NCBI RefSeq assembly: GCF_001580535.1
Contig: NZ_LHZA01000128.1
Coordinates: forward strand, 1 to 34,908
Source of the DNA: Acetobacter cerevisiae
Lineage (GTDB): Bacteria > Pseudomonadota > Alphaproteobacteria > Acetobacterales > Acetobacteraceae
Reading direction: 5' to 3'
DNA length: 34,908 bases
This document shows, piece by piece, positions 1-9,241 of this stretch. Within the stretch, counting starts at the first letter, position 1; every line of letters starts with the position of its first letter. Below the pieces are notes generated by a model. The model was not told the origin of the DNA, did not search any database, and saw only the letters and a program-made list of their open reading frames with translations. The position numbers and the translations under genes were made by a program.

Positions 1-25
1 GGTTCAAATCCTGCCCCCGCAACCA
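1..25 (+). tRNA. tRNA-fMet (initiator), 3' end only
   Basis: The first 25 bases hold the 3' part of a T-arm (GG-TTCAAAT-CCTGC), then the acceptor 3' strand CCCCGC, discriminator A and an encoded CCA. The bases match the end of bacterial initiator tRNA (E. coli fMet differs by one base in the T-stem as I recall it). In alphaproteobacteria tRNA-fMet commonly follows 5S rRNA as the last gene of an rRNA operon, so an rrn operon probably lies just upstream of the window; that part is inference. The anticodon is outside the window, so identity rests on the 3' end alone. Confidence 0.8.
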
Positions 26-821
26 AAATCCCTTAAAAACAATCCAAAATCTTAGCCCGACGCAGTTATGCGTGCGGGAATTTGTGCTTGGAAATAAGCC
101 AAAGCATACGCAGCAATGCAGGGGGCAAAACAAGACGCTCCAAAGCCGGATCAGAGTGGGCCAGAAGCAGCAAGATTAAGGTCAGGACGTCGGTCTTACC
201 CCGGTTCAGGCCTTATATTACGCGACCTTCCCGATCAGCGCCCGCAGTACCTTGGCAGTCTCCAGCCGTTCCTCGGAGCAATTAAAAACCCATGTTCTGC
301 CCCCCTCCGAGCGTCAATGCAGGAAAGTCCGTCATAATGGGCGTAACCAAGAGGTCAGTCTGAAAGAACAAGGATCTATTCCCAATCATATCCGACCGCC
401 ATTTTTTGCTAATTTTCATCATAGAAAAGATCGAAGCAAAAGCTTTATATTTTGGCCCGAATCGAATAAGTTAAAAAAATATGAAGTATTAACTTGTATA
501 AAAATTGATGTTTCAAAAAATTAGAAATCATAAGATTTTAAAAGAAATAAAATGAAAAAAACAATTGTTATTTCTTGGATATTTTATTTTCTCTCTTTTT
601 AGAAAACCTAATTTCTACGACTTTATGGCAAAACATAGAAAATTTATTCTTCTGTTTTCCTGAAAAAAAACTTGAATTACTGCTCTGGGGGTGTTTGTTT
701 TTTCCTCTCATGGCAGCTGCCCCATAAAGTGACGGGTAATTGCAGTGAAACAGTTCACAGAGCCAGAGCGTGAACGCTTTCCTATTGCGCTCCATGGCTG
801 ATAATTGAGGATGGACACGCA
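26..821. other. Intergenic region without a convincing gene
   Basis: About 800 bases between the tRNA end and the repeat protein. Short open frames exist on both strands, but none has a recognisable domain or a good ribosome binding site. Roughly 470-670 is strongly AT-rich and probably carries the promoter and leader of the downstream gene. Two small perfect inverted repeats lie in the leader: GTGAA-N4-TTCAC at 745-758 and AGCGT-GA-ACGCT at 767-778. On the minus strand about 80-315 contains short protein-like stretches interrupted by stops, possibly a decayed gene. Confidence 0.5.
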
Positions 822-3197
822 ATGGCGACTTACAACGTTACTTCGGGGCAGGTAGTCTCAAATGCTCTCGTATATGGAGATGTCGAAACCGTCTCAAGCG
901 GCGGTGCTACACAGGATCAGACCAACAACGGTCAACGGTTTGTTCTTTCCGGTGGTATCGTTCGCAATGGTGTAGTTGACAGTTCGGGTAAGGATTACAT
1001 TTCTGCTGGAGGTTCTTCTTTCCAGGGTGTCATCCAGAGTGGCGGCATTCGCTTTTTATCCTCTGGCGCAACCGCTAATAATCCATTTATCGCTGGTGGG
1101 GGCACTGTTAGCGCTGCCAGTGGCGCGACTGTTTTAGCAGCTTACGCTTTTAACAGCGGCGTATTGAGTGCCGCTTCTGGTGCCGTCATTAGCGGTGCAA
1201 CCATCACGACTGGTGGGTCAATTACTGCGAATTCAGGTACCATTCTAACGGGTGCGATCACAAACGGCGCCAGTATCTCTGGTGGTATTCTATCGGGCGC
1301 AGGCACAACCGAGATCACATCTTCTGGTGCAGTAATTGCCAATCAGACCATTGGAAGCGGTGCCTCCGCAACACTTCTTGCCAATACAAGCGCAGGAAGA
1401 AATCTGGTCATAAGTGGAGGAACTTTCGACTTATATACAAACAATACATCAAATACGACTATTGTTGGGACAGGCGGTAAGTTCATTCTGGAATCTGGTG
1501 TAACTTTCACTGCCACCAGCGGAAATTATGCAACGAGCGGAAATACAATCACTGTTAACTCAGGAGCAGTGCTATCCGCCTCGCGCGTCTCTTCCGGAGG
1601 AGTGATCAACGTTCAGGGGGGCGTTGTATCAAGCACGGTAGTCGATGGTGGAACATTAAATGTTTACACCGTGTCTAACGGGACAAACAATACAACATTC
1701 ACGTCAAATGGCGGCATTGTTAACCTTGAAGCAGGGTTTAACGATACCAGAGCTTGGACTGTTTCTAAGAACGTTACGTTCAATGTTTTAAGTGGTGCCG
1801 CAATCTCTACGCCTACAGTTCAGAACGACGGCACTCTGGATGTCCTTTCTAACGGTAAGATAACCGGAACGGCTACGGTCTCGTCCGGTGGCACGGTGGT
1901 TCTGAACGGCACCGCGGGTAGTGGCACGATCTCTCTGTCTGGCGACGGCGCACATCTGGTCGTCAGCGGCACAACGATGCCAACAAATACTATTTCCGGC
2001 TGGTCGCCCAATGATACAATTGAACTGGCTTCTATTCCGCAGGCGAGTGTTACCAGTGTCACCACGACATCCAGCGGCATCACATTCTACACCGCGAATG
2101 GTAATTACGTACTGAACGTGCCGGGTGCCAACTCCTACGGCTATACTCTGTCATCCGACAACAACGGCGGTCTGGTTTATACGACTTGCTTCGCTGAGGG
2201 CACCTTGATCACGACGCCGGACGGTGAAGCGACTGTCGAGACGCTTGTGCCAGGCACGCTGGTAATGACGCCAAAAGGAGCAATGCCGGTCAAATGGCTG
2301 GGCCATCGTTCGATCACGGTCTCCAGTCAGCCTGTTCCTGAAGAAAACTGGCTGGTCCGCATCTGTGAGGGTGCCCTTGCCGAAGGTGTGCCGTCCCGTG
2401 ACCTTCTCGTGACGCAAGAGCACTGCATGGTCTTTGATGGGAAGCTTGTTCCTGCCCGTATGCTGGTCAACGGAGAATCAATCCTGATTGATCGTACAAT
2501 CAGTAGCTATACTTACTATCATGTTGAGCTGGAGAGCCATGAGGCGGTCTGGGCTGAAAATGCGCTGACAGAAAGTTATCTGGACACGGGCAATCGCAGC
2601 CAGTTCGATAATCACACCGTGACAGCTATTTTTGGTGGTTCGAAAGCTGGTGGTTCAAAAACACTTCCGCTTGAGACCTCCCGTGCGTTTGTTGAACCGA
2701 TTTATGCCGCTATTGCTGCTCGCGCTGGTAGCGTCACACGTCAGGACGAACTGACCAATGATCCGGATCTGCATCTGGTAACGAACTCAGGTCAGGTCAT
2801 TCGCCCACTTCGTCAGGCAAACGACCGCGTTATGTTTATGATTCCTGCAAATGTCGCGGCAGTGAGTCTGGTCTCACGGGCTAGCCGTCCAAGTGACACA
2901 ATCGGGCCGTTTGTGGATGATCGCCGTGATCTTGGTGTTCTTGTGGGAGATGTCTCGTTCCTGACGGCCGGTCAGACAATTAGCCTGACAACACATTTGT
3001 CTCAGGCTGATCTGTCAGGGTGGCACGGTCTGGAGTCCTCCTCGTCTCGTTGGACGAATGGTAATGCTGCCCTGCTGTTAGAGACAGAAAGCGCGTCTGG
3101 CACAGAGGCAGGCATTCTTTCCATTCAGGTGGTATCCAGCGGGCCTTATCTGGTGGACGTTCCTGCCACCCGTGGCGATCTGCGTCATTTCGGATAA
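822..3197 (+). CDS. AIDA-type repeat protein with C-terminal Hint domain
   Basis: A 791-residue protein in two parts. Residues 1 to about 400 are Gly/Ser/Thr/Val-rich degenerate repeats of the VSSGG...VxxGG type found in AIDA-like adhesin passengers, predicted to form a right-handed beta-helix. At Cys456 a Hint_2 (hedgehog/intein-like) domain begins with CFAEGTLITTPDGE, continues with a TQEHCMVFDG-LVPARMLVNG block and includes HVELESHE-VWAEN-LTESYLDTGNR. Hint domains of this class are thought to self-cleave at the leading Cys. There is no Sec or Tat signal and no autotransporter barrel, so export, if any, would be by another route such as type I. The ATG at 822 follows a TGAGG about 11 bases upstream. 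A role in surface attachment or processing is inferred from architecture only. Confidence 0.82.
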   Translation: MATYNVTSGQVVSNALVYGDVETVSSGGATQDQTNNGQRFVLSGGIVRNGVVDSSGKDYISAGGSSFQGVIQSGGIRFLSSGATANNPFIAGGGTVSAASGATVLAAYAFNSGVLSAASGAVISGATITTGGSITANSGTILTGAITNGASISGGILSGAGTTEITSSGAVIANQTIGSGASATLLANTSAGRNLVISGGTFDLYTNNTSNTTIVGTGGKFILESGVTFTATSGNYATSGNTITVNSGAVLSASRVSSGGVINVQGGVVSSTVVDGGTLNVYTVSNGTNNTTFTSNGGIVNLEAGFNDTRAWTVSKNVTFNVLSGAAISTPTVQNDGTLDVLSNGKITGTATVSSGGTVVLNGTAGSGTISLSGDGAHLVVSGTTMPTNTISGWSPNDTIELASIPQASVTSVTTTSSGITFYTANGNYVLNVPGANSYGYTLSSDNNGGLVYTTCFAEGTLITTPDGEATVETLVPGTLVMTPKGAMPVKWLGHRSITVSSQPVPEENWLVRICEGALAEGVPSRDLLVTQEHCMVFDGKLVPARMLVNGESILIDRTISSYTYYHVELESHEAVWAENALTESYLDTGNRSQFDNHTVTAIFGGSKAGGSKTLPLETSRAFVEPIYAAIAARAGSVTRQDELTNDPDLHLVTNSGQVIRPLRQANDRVMFMIPANVAAVSLVSRASRPSDTIGPFVDDRRDLGVLVGDVSFLTAGQTISLTTHLSQADLSGWHGLESSSSRWTNGNAALLLETESASGTEAGILSIQVVSSGPYLVDVPATRGDLRHFG

Positions 3198-3212
3198 CAG
3201 TCTTTGAATGAT

Positions 3213-3246
3213 GATGGGGGAGCTTTTGCTTCCCCATTATTTTTTT
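3213..3246 (+). terminator. Rho-independent terminator of the Hint protein gene
   Basis: Starting 16 bases after the stop codon, ATGGGG-G-AGC pairs with GCT-T-CCCCAT around a TTTT loop, with one G-T wobble. A run of T from 3241 follows. It has the classic stem plus T-tract form and sits correctly downstream of 822-3197. Confidence 0.85.
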
Positions 3247-3408
3247 AGAAAACACATTTTATGATCAGACCGAGGAATGCGATTGTCCCGACGAAATCAG
3301 GCGTCACCTCGTTTCTGGCTGTTGTAGCATAGAGTGTTAAAATAAATTCCGGTCCAGATGAATGCTGTAACGGATTATATCGCCTTCAAATTTGTTGTGA
3401 TGTTTTAA

Positions 3409-3443
3409 CATTCTGTTATGACAGAATGGCTTCAGCATAACAG
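3409..3443. promoter_or_regulatory. Overlapping inverted repeats upstream of the LysR gene
   Basis: A perfect palindrome CATTCTGT-TATG-ACAGAATG occupies 3409-3428. A second perfect pair, CTGTTATG at 3413-3420 and CATAACAG at 3436-3443, overlaps it. The block lies 24 to 58 bases before the LysR start. LysR regulators commonly bind such dyads and repress their own gene, so this is a candidate operator; binding is inferred. Confidence 0.5.
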
Positions 3444-3466
3444 ACCAGGAAGGTAAAACGCTCGTT

Positions 3467-4360
3467 ATGCGTTTACGTCAGATCGAAGTTTTCTACGCGA
3501 TCATGTCCACGGGCTCTCTGCGCCGTGCTGCTGAGGTCCTGCATGTCTCCCAGCCAGCAGCCAGCAAGGTGCTGCGCTATGCGGAGCAGTCTTTAGGGTT
3601 TGCGCTGTTCGAGCGTACCGGGGGCAGGCTGGTGCCCACGCGGGAAGCACGGATCATGCTGCCGCATGTGAATACGATTTTTGAAAAAATTTCTGATCTC
3701 AAAAGATTAACGGAAAACCTGCGTTATGCGCGGGATGGGCACGCCATCAGCATCGGTTGTGTGCCCAGTCTGGGGCTGAGCGTGGTGCCACGGGTTATCC
3801 AGCGCTATCACGCGGCACATCCGGGAAACGAGCTGACAATCGATACGCTGCACGGGCCGGAAATTGTCGCGCGCATTCTCAATCATGATCTTGATTTGGG
3901 GATTGTGTTTGGGACGTATGAAAAGCAGGGACTCACGGCTAGCCATATTGCCGATGTCCCTTTGGTGCTGATTGACCAGGAGACCGTTACAGGCCCGGTC
4001 GCGCTGGAAGACATTAATCCGGCCCGCTATATTGGCCTGAGTGAGAATGATCCTACCGCCCGCCTGCTGGATATGGTGTGGGAAGAAGCGGACCTCTCGA
4101 CTGTGCCGGTTGTGCGGGTGCGCACACATTATATGGCGGCGGAACTGGTCCGCCTTGGCGGCGGCTGCGCTATTGTAGATGGGCTGACGGCTTTGCATCA
4201 TCCGGGGTTGCCCCCACCGCTTCCGCTCAAGCCCCCTCTGGGCATTGCCTGCACGGTTCTCTTCCGTGCTGATTACGCACTTTCACATATTTCCCGTGAT
4301 ATTCTGGAACTCCTTAAAGAGGAGATTCAAAAAGACCTTGCGGGCCTGCCCGCCCTGTAA
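3467..4360 (+). CDS. LysR-family transcriptional regulator
   Basis: A 297-residue protein with the standard LysR layout. An N-terminal winged helix-turn-helix covers residues 1-60, with the signature ...TGSLRRAAEVLHVSQPAASK followed by LGFALFER and GRLVPT. A periplasmic-binding-protein-like effector domain runs from about residue 90 to the end. The length is normal. It stands directly upstream of, and on the same strand as, the receptor and hydrolase island, so it is the natural candidate regulator of that island. The effector might be a D-amino acid or a released product; that is inference. A perfect dyad lies before its own start and another before the next gene. Confidence 0.93.
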   Translation: MRLRQIEVFYAIMSTGSLRRAAEVLHVSQPAASKVLRYAEQSLGFALFERTGGRLVPTREARIMLPHVNTIFEKISDLKRLTENLRYARDGHAISIGCVPSLGLSVVPRVIQRYHAAHPGNELTIDTLHGPEIVARILNHDLDLGIVFGTYEKQGLTASHIADVPLVLIDQETVTGPVALEDINPARYIGLSENDPTARLLDMVWEEADLSTVPVVRVRTHYMAAELVRLGGGCAIVDGLTALHHPGLPPPLPLKPPLGIACTVLFRADYALSHISRDILELLKEEIQKDLAGLPAL

Positions 4361-4377
4361 CAGCGCAGGCGCTCCTT

Positions 4378-4411
4378 AACCATTGGCTAATGGTTCATGA
4401 CATTTTTGACA
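4378..4411 (+). promoter_or_regulatory. Dyad plus -35 element upstream of the first TonB receptor
   Basis: A perfect inverted repeat AACCATT-GGCT-AATGGTT (4378-4395) stands 10 bases before a perfect -35 hexamer TTGACA (4406-4411). No good -10 hexamer is found 16-18 bases further on. A strong -35, a poor -10 and a dyad just upstream is the usual form of a LysR-activated promoter. Assignment to the neighbouring LysR protein is inferred. Confidence 0.5.
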
Positions 4412-4485
4412 TAGACAGAGTGTGCTTTTCTTCTGATCATTCCGACATCGTATTTACGTGGTGATCCGGTCGGGAAGGAAAGCAG

Positions 4486-7347
4486 ATGATGCGTCGATCA
4501 GGGATTTATAGAAAAAGACTGCTTTTTTTAGGGATTTCCGCTTTCTGCTATGGCTGGACGACTGAGGCCAACGCCCAGATCATTTCCCTGCCGGGCACAA
4601 CCACCGGGAAAGCGATTACCAACAAGACATCCAAAAAATCCGATGTGACATCCAAATCCAACGGAAAGGATGAAGCAATCACGGTGGTCGGCACGCATCT
4701 GGGTGCGGTCGAAACGGCGGAAATTCAGCCGGTTACCGTTATCACGAGTGAGCAGATCCAGCAGTCTTCTTCCATGACGACGGGGGATGTGTTTGCTCAC
4801 ATTCCGTCCATGGGGTTTTCAGGCAACACGTATTCCAATGCTGGTGGCTCCTGTCTGAACATCCGTAGCCTTGGTACAGCCCGTACTCTGGTGCTGGTTG
4901 ATGGTCATCGCATGGTCAATGGTAATGGCGCGGTCGATTGCCCGGATGTGAACAGCATTGTTCCCGCCATGATTGACCGTATTGAAATCCTGAAAGATGG
5001 CTCTTCAACCACTTATGGATCTGACGCGATTGCAGGTGTCGTCAATATTATTCTGAAGAAGAATTTTACCGGAACAACCCTGACCGCAAACGGCGGCATT
5101 AGTGAATATGGGGACGATCAGACGGCCGCGCTCACCGCAGCGCATGGCTTCAACTTCATGCATGATCGGGGCAATTTTACGATTGCCGGGTCCTATAACT
5201 ATCAGGCTCCCATGGCGGCGGACCAGCGCAAGTGGGCCATGCAGGAAGCGAAGGTTAATAACCCGCCAGGGCAGGAGCAGTATTATGGGTCACAATATGG
5301 TGCCCAGCCTGTTTATGCAGCCCTCAATGGCGGTGCGCCGCTAACGCCGTCCAGTGACGGTGTTGCGCAATCTGTCATTTCCGACGGGCATGGTGGTTAC
5401 AGACCCTATAAATGGAGTGATAATTATGATTACTCCAAAGATAACCAGATTATAGCAGAGCAGCAGGTCGGGTCTCTGGCATCGACAGGCCATTTTGACG
5501 TCAATAGCAACCTGCAACTCTATATGACGGCAAACTACAGCCACACACATACGGTGAGCGCAGGCACACCTATGTATATTGCGACACCGGCCACCACGCT
5601 GACAGGCAACTCTGGCGCAATGGTTGTGCCCGCCGGTGAACCGGGCAATCCTTTTGGCTCAGACGTCGCACTGAACCAGCGTATGTTCGGGATTGGCCGT
5701 GAATATGACTATGAAAATATTGATTACTATCAGCTGACAGGCGGTGCACGGGGCACGTTGCCGCACACCGGCGGCTGGACGTATGACTTCTTCTTCTCTT
5801 ACGGAAAAACCACGACGTCTGATAAAGGGACGGGGCGCGTCAACTGGCGCAATATGGAAAATGCACTTGGTTTTCAGCAAACCGGGGGCGCTGGTTCAAC
5901 CGAGGGATATTACGACCCCAATCTCTGTGCAAATACGTCCGGTTGCGCGCCGTATAACCCGTTTACAGGCAGCATGTCTCGTGCTGCGGCAAACTATATA
6001 GGGTTTGACGACGTTTATCCGTCCGCTCAGGAAATGCGGGACGTTCAGTTTACCGTTGCCAATAAGCATCTGGCCCGTCTGCCGTATGGCCCTCTGGGAA
6101 TTGCTCTGGGTGTGGAACATCGGAGTCTGGATGGCTACTGGTATTCTTCCTGGCAGGATAAAGCAGGTTTGAACTCGAACCAGGTTCGGGGTGATACTGG
6201 CGGCGGCTATAACGTGACGGAAGTTTTTGGGGAATTGAGTATTCCGCTGTTGCGGAATCTGCCTGCCGCTAAAGCTCTGAATGCTGAAGTTTCCGGACGG
6301 TTTTCAAACTACAACACATTCGGACAAGCCTATAACTGGCATGCTGGCCTGATTTATGCGCCAACGGATGATATTAAATTCCGGGTCAATATCGCAACAG
6401 GCTTCCGGGCTCCGACCATTCAGGACCTGTACAAATCAAAAATCATCAGCCTGACGGGTACGCGTGATCCGTGCGCCTATATCTCGACCTATCCCGGCGC
6501 TGTTCAGGGGGTAATGTCGGATAACTGCCGTGCGCAGGGGATCAACCCAAACACGTTCAAGCAGACAAACGGTTCTCTGAAATATGAAACAGGTGGAAAT
6601 GCTAGTCTGAAACCTGAAATTTCCAGAACCTATACAATTGGTTCTATCCTTACGCCACGTTTCATTCCGGGCCTTACCGCAACAGTTGATTACTTCCATA
6701 CGCATATCACGGAGACAATCGGCTATCCCTCACTCTCCACAGAACTGAACGGATGTTATGAAAGCACCGGCCTTTCAAGCAGCTATTGCTCCATTCTGAA
6801 TGGCCGTGACGTGAATGGTCAACTCTATCCGGTTGCGCGTTTGCATGAAAATACCGGCGCATTTATCGAAGACGGTCTTGATATCAATGCGTCCTATCAG
6901 GTGCCGATTGACTACAACAACGGCCTCTCTTTCGGTGCCGATATTCAGGATATCATGTCCTATAAATCGCAAAGTCAGGATGGGGAGGCTCTTATTTCCT
7001 ATCTGAGTACGGATGCGGGTGTGCCCAAATGGGTTGCCAATGGAACAGCTACCTTTACCCACGGGCCGTGGAGCTTCACCTACATGGTCCGGTTTATTGA
7101 TGGGTTTACCTATTATCCAAGCTCATCTTATGGCCCGACTGTGTCTGAGTGGTGGAAAACTAATCAGGCCTGGTATCATGATGTGATGATGACCTATCAC
7201 GGAGACATGTATAGTGTCACAGCGGGTGTGAAAAACCTTGCTGGTCGGGATCCGAATTTCTACGCGAACGGGGATTATAATACGTCACCGGGCATGTATG
7301 ACTATGCTGGCCGCTATATTTATCTGAAAGCACAGGTCCATTTCTAG
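4486..7347 (+). CDS. TonB-dependent outer membrane receptor
   Basis: A 953-residue receptor. The signal peptide ends near residue 30 (...TEANAQ), followed by a Ser/Thr/Lys-rich linker and a TonB-box-like AITVVGT near residue 64. The plug domain carries [37 protein letters not shown] and similar motifs, and a beta-barrel ends in the aromatic terminus ...LKAQVHF. This branch of the family is widely used for peptide or sugar import rather than only siderophores. No Fur-box-like sequence was seen upstream. It heads a run of exported amidohydrolases and peptidases, so import of their substrate is the likely role. Start: AAGGAAAG precedes tandem ATG codons at 4486 and 4489. Confidence 0.93.
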   Translation: MMRRSGIYRKRLLFLGISAFCYGWTTEANAQIISLPGTTTGKAITNKTSKKSDVTSKSNGKDEAITVVGTHLGAVETAEIQPVTVITSEQIQQSSSMTTGDVFAHIPSMGFSGNTYSNAGGSCLNIRSLGTARTLVLVDGHRMVNGNGAVDCPDVNSIVPAMIDRIEILKDGSSTTYGSDAIAGVVNIILKKNFTGTTLTANGGISEYGDDQTAALTAAHGFNFMHDRGNFTIAGSYNYQAPMAADQRKWAMQEAKVNNPPGQEQYYGSQYGAQPVYAALNGGAPLTPSSDGVAQSVISDGHGGYRPYKWSDNYDYSKDNQIIAEQQVGSLASTGHFDVNSNLQLYMTANYSHTHTVSAGTPMYIATPATTLTGNSGAMVVPAGEPGNPFGSDVALNQRMFGIGREYDYENIDYYQLTGGARGTLPHTGGWTYDFFFSYGKTTTSDKGTGRVNWRNMENALGFQQTGGAGSTEGYYDPNLCANTSGCAPYNPFTGSMSRAAANYIGFDDVYPSAQEMRDVQFTVANKHLARLPYGPLGIALGVEHRSLDGYWYSSWQDKAGLNSNQVRGDTGGGYNVTEVFGELSIPLLRNLPAAKALNAEVSGRFSNYNTFGQAYNWHAGLIYAPTDDIKFRVNIATGFRAPTIQDLYKSKIISLTGTRDPCAYISTYPGAVQGVMSDNCRAQGINPNTFKQTNGSLKYETGGNASLKPEISRTYTIGSILTPRFIPGLTATVDYFHTHITETIGYPSLSTELNGCYESTGLSSSYCSILNGRDVNGQLYPVARLHENTGAFIEDGLDINASYQVPIDYNNGLSFGADIQDIMSYKSQSQDGEALISYLSTDAGVPKWVANGTATFTHGPWSFTYMVRFIDGFTYYPSSSYGPTVSEWWKTNQAWYHDVMMTYHGDMYSVTAGVKNLAGRDPNFYANGDYNTSPGMYDYAGRYIYLKAQVHF

Positions 7348-7360
7348 GCCAGATAACGGG

Positions 7361-7588
7361 GTGGGGGCGGTGCAGAACCCGCCTCCTTCCCGCATTGTCT
7401 CTATTGATATCCTGCGCAGTATCACCGTGGCTTTTATGATTCTTGTCAATAATCCCGGAGATTGGAATAAGGTCTGGTCTCCTCTGGAACATGCTGCGTG
7501 GAATGGCTGCACGCCTGCGGATCTTGTTTTTCCGTTCTTCCTGTTGCTTTATGGCTTGTACCGTAAAAAAATCCTTCTAAGGCTTTAG
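7361..7588 (+). pseudogene. N-terminal remnant of a NagX/heparan-alpha-glucosaminide acetyltransferase-like membrane protein
   Basis: This 75-codon frame begins with GTG and ends in TAG. It contains the conserved N-terminus of the COG4299/DUF5009 family: [40 protein letters not shown]. Family members normally have about 350-400 residues and many membrane segments; here the frame stops after the first segment and the next gene starts within a few tens of bases. Most of the gene has therefore been lost, apparently by deletion. NagX-type proteins are linked to amino-sugar use, which hints that the ancestral locus handled peptidoglycan-derived material. The family assignment is from the motif alone. 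Confidence 0.65.
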
Positions 7589-7621
7589 TTTTCTATGTTT
7601 CATTCACAGGTATTTCCCTCT

Positions 7622-9241
7622 ATGCGACAGCACCCCACGAGAATGAAACAGCGTGCAGGCATTGCCATGCAGTGCGGCACGCTGGCTGGGCTGTTGATGG
7701 CGCTTAGTGGCACATCAGTTCAGGCAGCAACGCCGTCTCTGCCTGATGGTCTGACAGAGCAGAAGATTGATGATGTTGTTACCAAAGCGCAGAAGGCTTT
7801 TGATGTGCCGGGTATCGCCGTTGGTGTGATCCATGATGGAAAAATCGTTTTTGCTAAAGGCTATGGGCGCCGGGAGGATAATGAAAAAAGCGGGAAGGTC
7901 GATCCCAATACCCTTTTCGCTATTGGCTCCAACAGTAAGGAATTTACGACCACCGCTCTGGCAACCCTTGTGGATGAGGGGAAGCTGAAATGGACCGACC
8001 GCGTCATTGATGTCATGCCCGAGTTCAGGGTTTCTGACCCGTGGATTACGCGTGAGTTCCGTGTGAGTGACCTGCTGACCCATCATAGCGGCATGGGGCT
8101 GGGAGCGGGAGATATGATGCTGTTCTCCCATAGCACCTTCACGCGTAAGGATGTTCTGGCCGCACTTCCTTATATGCCGTTTACGGGCCGGTTCCGGGCG
8201 GACTATGCCTATAACAATCTGCTCTATGTGGTGGCCGGAGCGCTTGTCGAAAAAATCTCCGGCCAGACATGGGAACATTACGTCCAGACACATCTGATTG
8301 ATGCGGCAGGTCTCCCGGCGTGCCAGAGTACATTCCCGGTCAAGGGGCAGACGGATGTTGCCGCAGGGCAGGGGAGTGATGGCGTTCTGCCGGACCGTGC
8401 CACGCTGGAACCGGTTGCCGTGGCGCCGGCGGGTGGTGTGTGGTGCAGCGTAAACGGCATGAACCGCTGGGTACAGACGCTTCTGAACGGCGGCAAGACC
8501 GTGGAGGGGCGCAAAATTATCAGCCTCGCCCAGCGTGATGCCCTGTGGGCGCCTTCAGCACTCATTCCGGTGCCTGACAGCGGGAGCAAAACGCAAAGCC
8601 ACTTCCGTGCTTACGGTTATGGCTGGTTTATGGAAGATTTTTACGGCCTCAAACGCGTGTGGCACACAGGGACTATCAGCGGCATGGTCAGCTATGTCTC
8701 CATGCTCCCAGAGAAGAATACCGGGCTGGTCGTCCTCACCAATCATTATGCTAACTCCGCAACCGCTGCCATTGCCGTCACCATGAGTTCCTTCATCGCC
8801 ACCGGCAAAAGTGCAGACTGGGTCGCATACTGGCAGGATGAGACTAAAAAGGCGCAGGCCAAGGCGGAAAAAGAAGCGTCCACCACCGGGCCGGGGTCAC
8901 CCGCGCGGCCCTTTATCGCTCTGCCGGTGTCTGATCTGAAAGACTATGTCGGCCTTTATCACGACTCATGGCGCGGCGATATCCGCCTCTCACTGCAAGG
9001 CAAGGATCTGGTCATGACGTTTGGGAAGGCCGATGGTCTGGCCGGCACCCTGTCCGCCCTGCCGCATGATCTGTTTGTGGCAAAGTGGCAGAACCGGGCT
9101 GAGGATGCGGAGGACGACAGCTACGTGCAGTTTGAGCGCAATACTTCCGGCAAGGTCACGGGGTTCCATATGCAGGTGGTCGGCTCTGATTTCAGCTTTG
9201 ACGCGCAGGATCTGCATCCGCTCAAGGTTTCCGATCAATGA
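7622..9241 (+). CDS. Exported S12-family serine hydrolase (class C beta-lactamase fold) with DUF3471 domain
   Basis: A 539-residue protein from this start. A Sec signal ends ...SGTSVQA. The beta-lactamase-type domain has the nucleophile motif GSNSKEF (Ser103, Lys106), a Tyr-x-Asn motif in YNNLLY and a C-terminal HTG box in WHTGTISG. After a Lys/Ala-rich linker, residues from about 420 resemble DUF3471, a beta domain common in this family. S12 enzymes include D-aminopeptidases, D-Ala-D-Ala carboxypeptidases, esterases and class C beta-lactamases; sequence alone cannot choose. An in-frame ATG at 7595 lacks a ribosome binding site and would add nine residues; an ATG at 7643 is also possible. It overlaps the next gene by 4 bases, so the two are translationally coupled. 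Confidence 0.88.
   Translation: MRQHPTRMKQRAGIAMQCGTLAGLLMALSGTSVQAATPSLPDGLTEQKIDDVVTKAQKAFDVPGIAVGVIHDGKIVFAKGYGRREDNEKSGKVDPNTLFAIGSNSKEFTTTALATLVDEGKLKWTDRVIDVMPEFRVSDPWITREFRVSDLLTHHSGMGLGAGDMMLFSHSTFTRKDVLAALPYMPFTGRFRADYAYNNLLYVVAGALVEKISGQTWEHYVQTHLIDAAGLPACQSTFPVKGQTDVAAGQGSDGVLPDRATLEPVAVAPAGGVWCSVNGMNRWVQTLLNGGKTVEGRKIISLAQRDALWAPSALIPVPDSGSKTQSHFRAYGYGWFMEDFYGLKRVWHTGTISGMVSYVSMLPEKNTGLVVLTNHYANSATAAIAVTMSSFIATGKSADWVAYWQDETKKAQAKAEKEASTTGPGSPARPFIALPVSDLKDYVGLYHDSWRGDIRLSLQGKDLVMTFGKADGLAGTLSALPHDLFVAKWQNRAEDAEDDSYVQFERNTSGKVTGFHMQVVGSDFSFDAQDLHPLKVSDQ

Noticed and set aside
82-524. Overlapping short plus-strand frames after the tRNA
   Set aside because: No ribosome binding sites, no recognisable domains, unusual composition, and they overlap one another in different frames.
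568-822. 84-residue minus-strand frame
   Set aside because: It covers an AT-rich leader region, is Lys/Asn/Phe-rich from base composition, and would overlap the promoter of the Hint protein gene.
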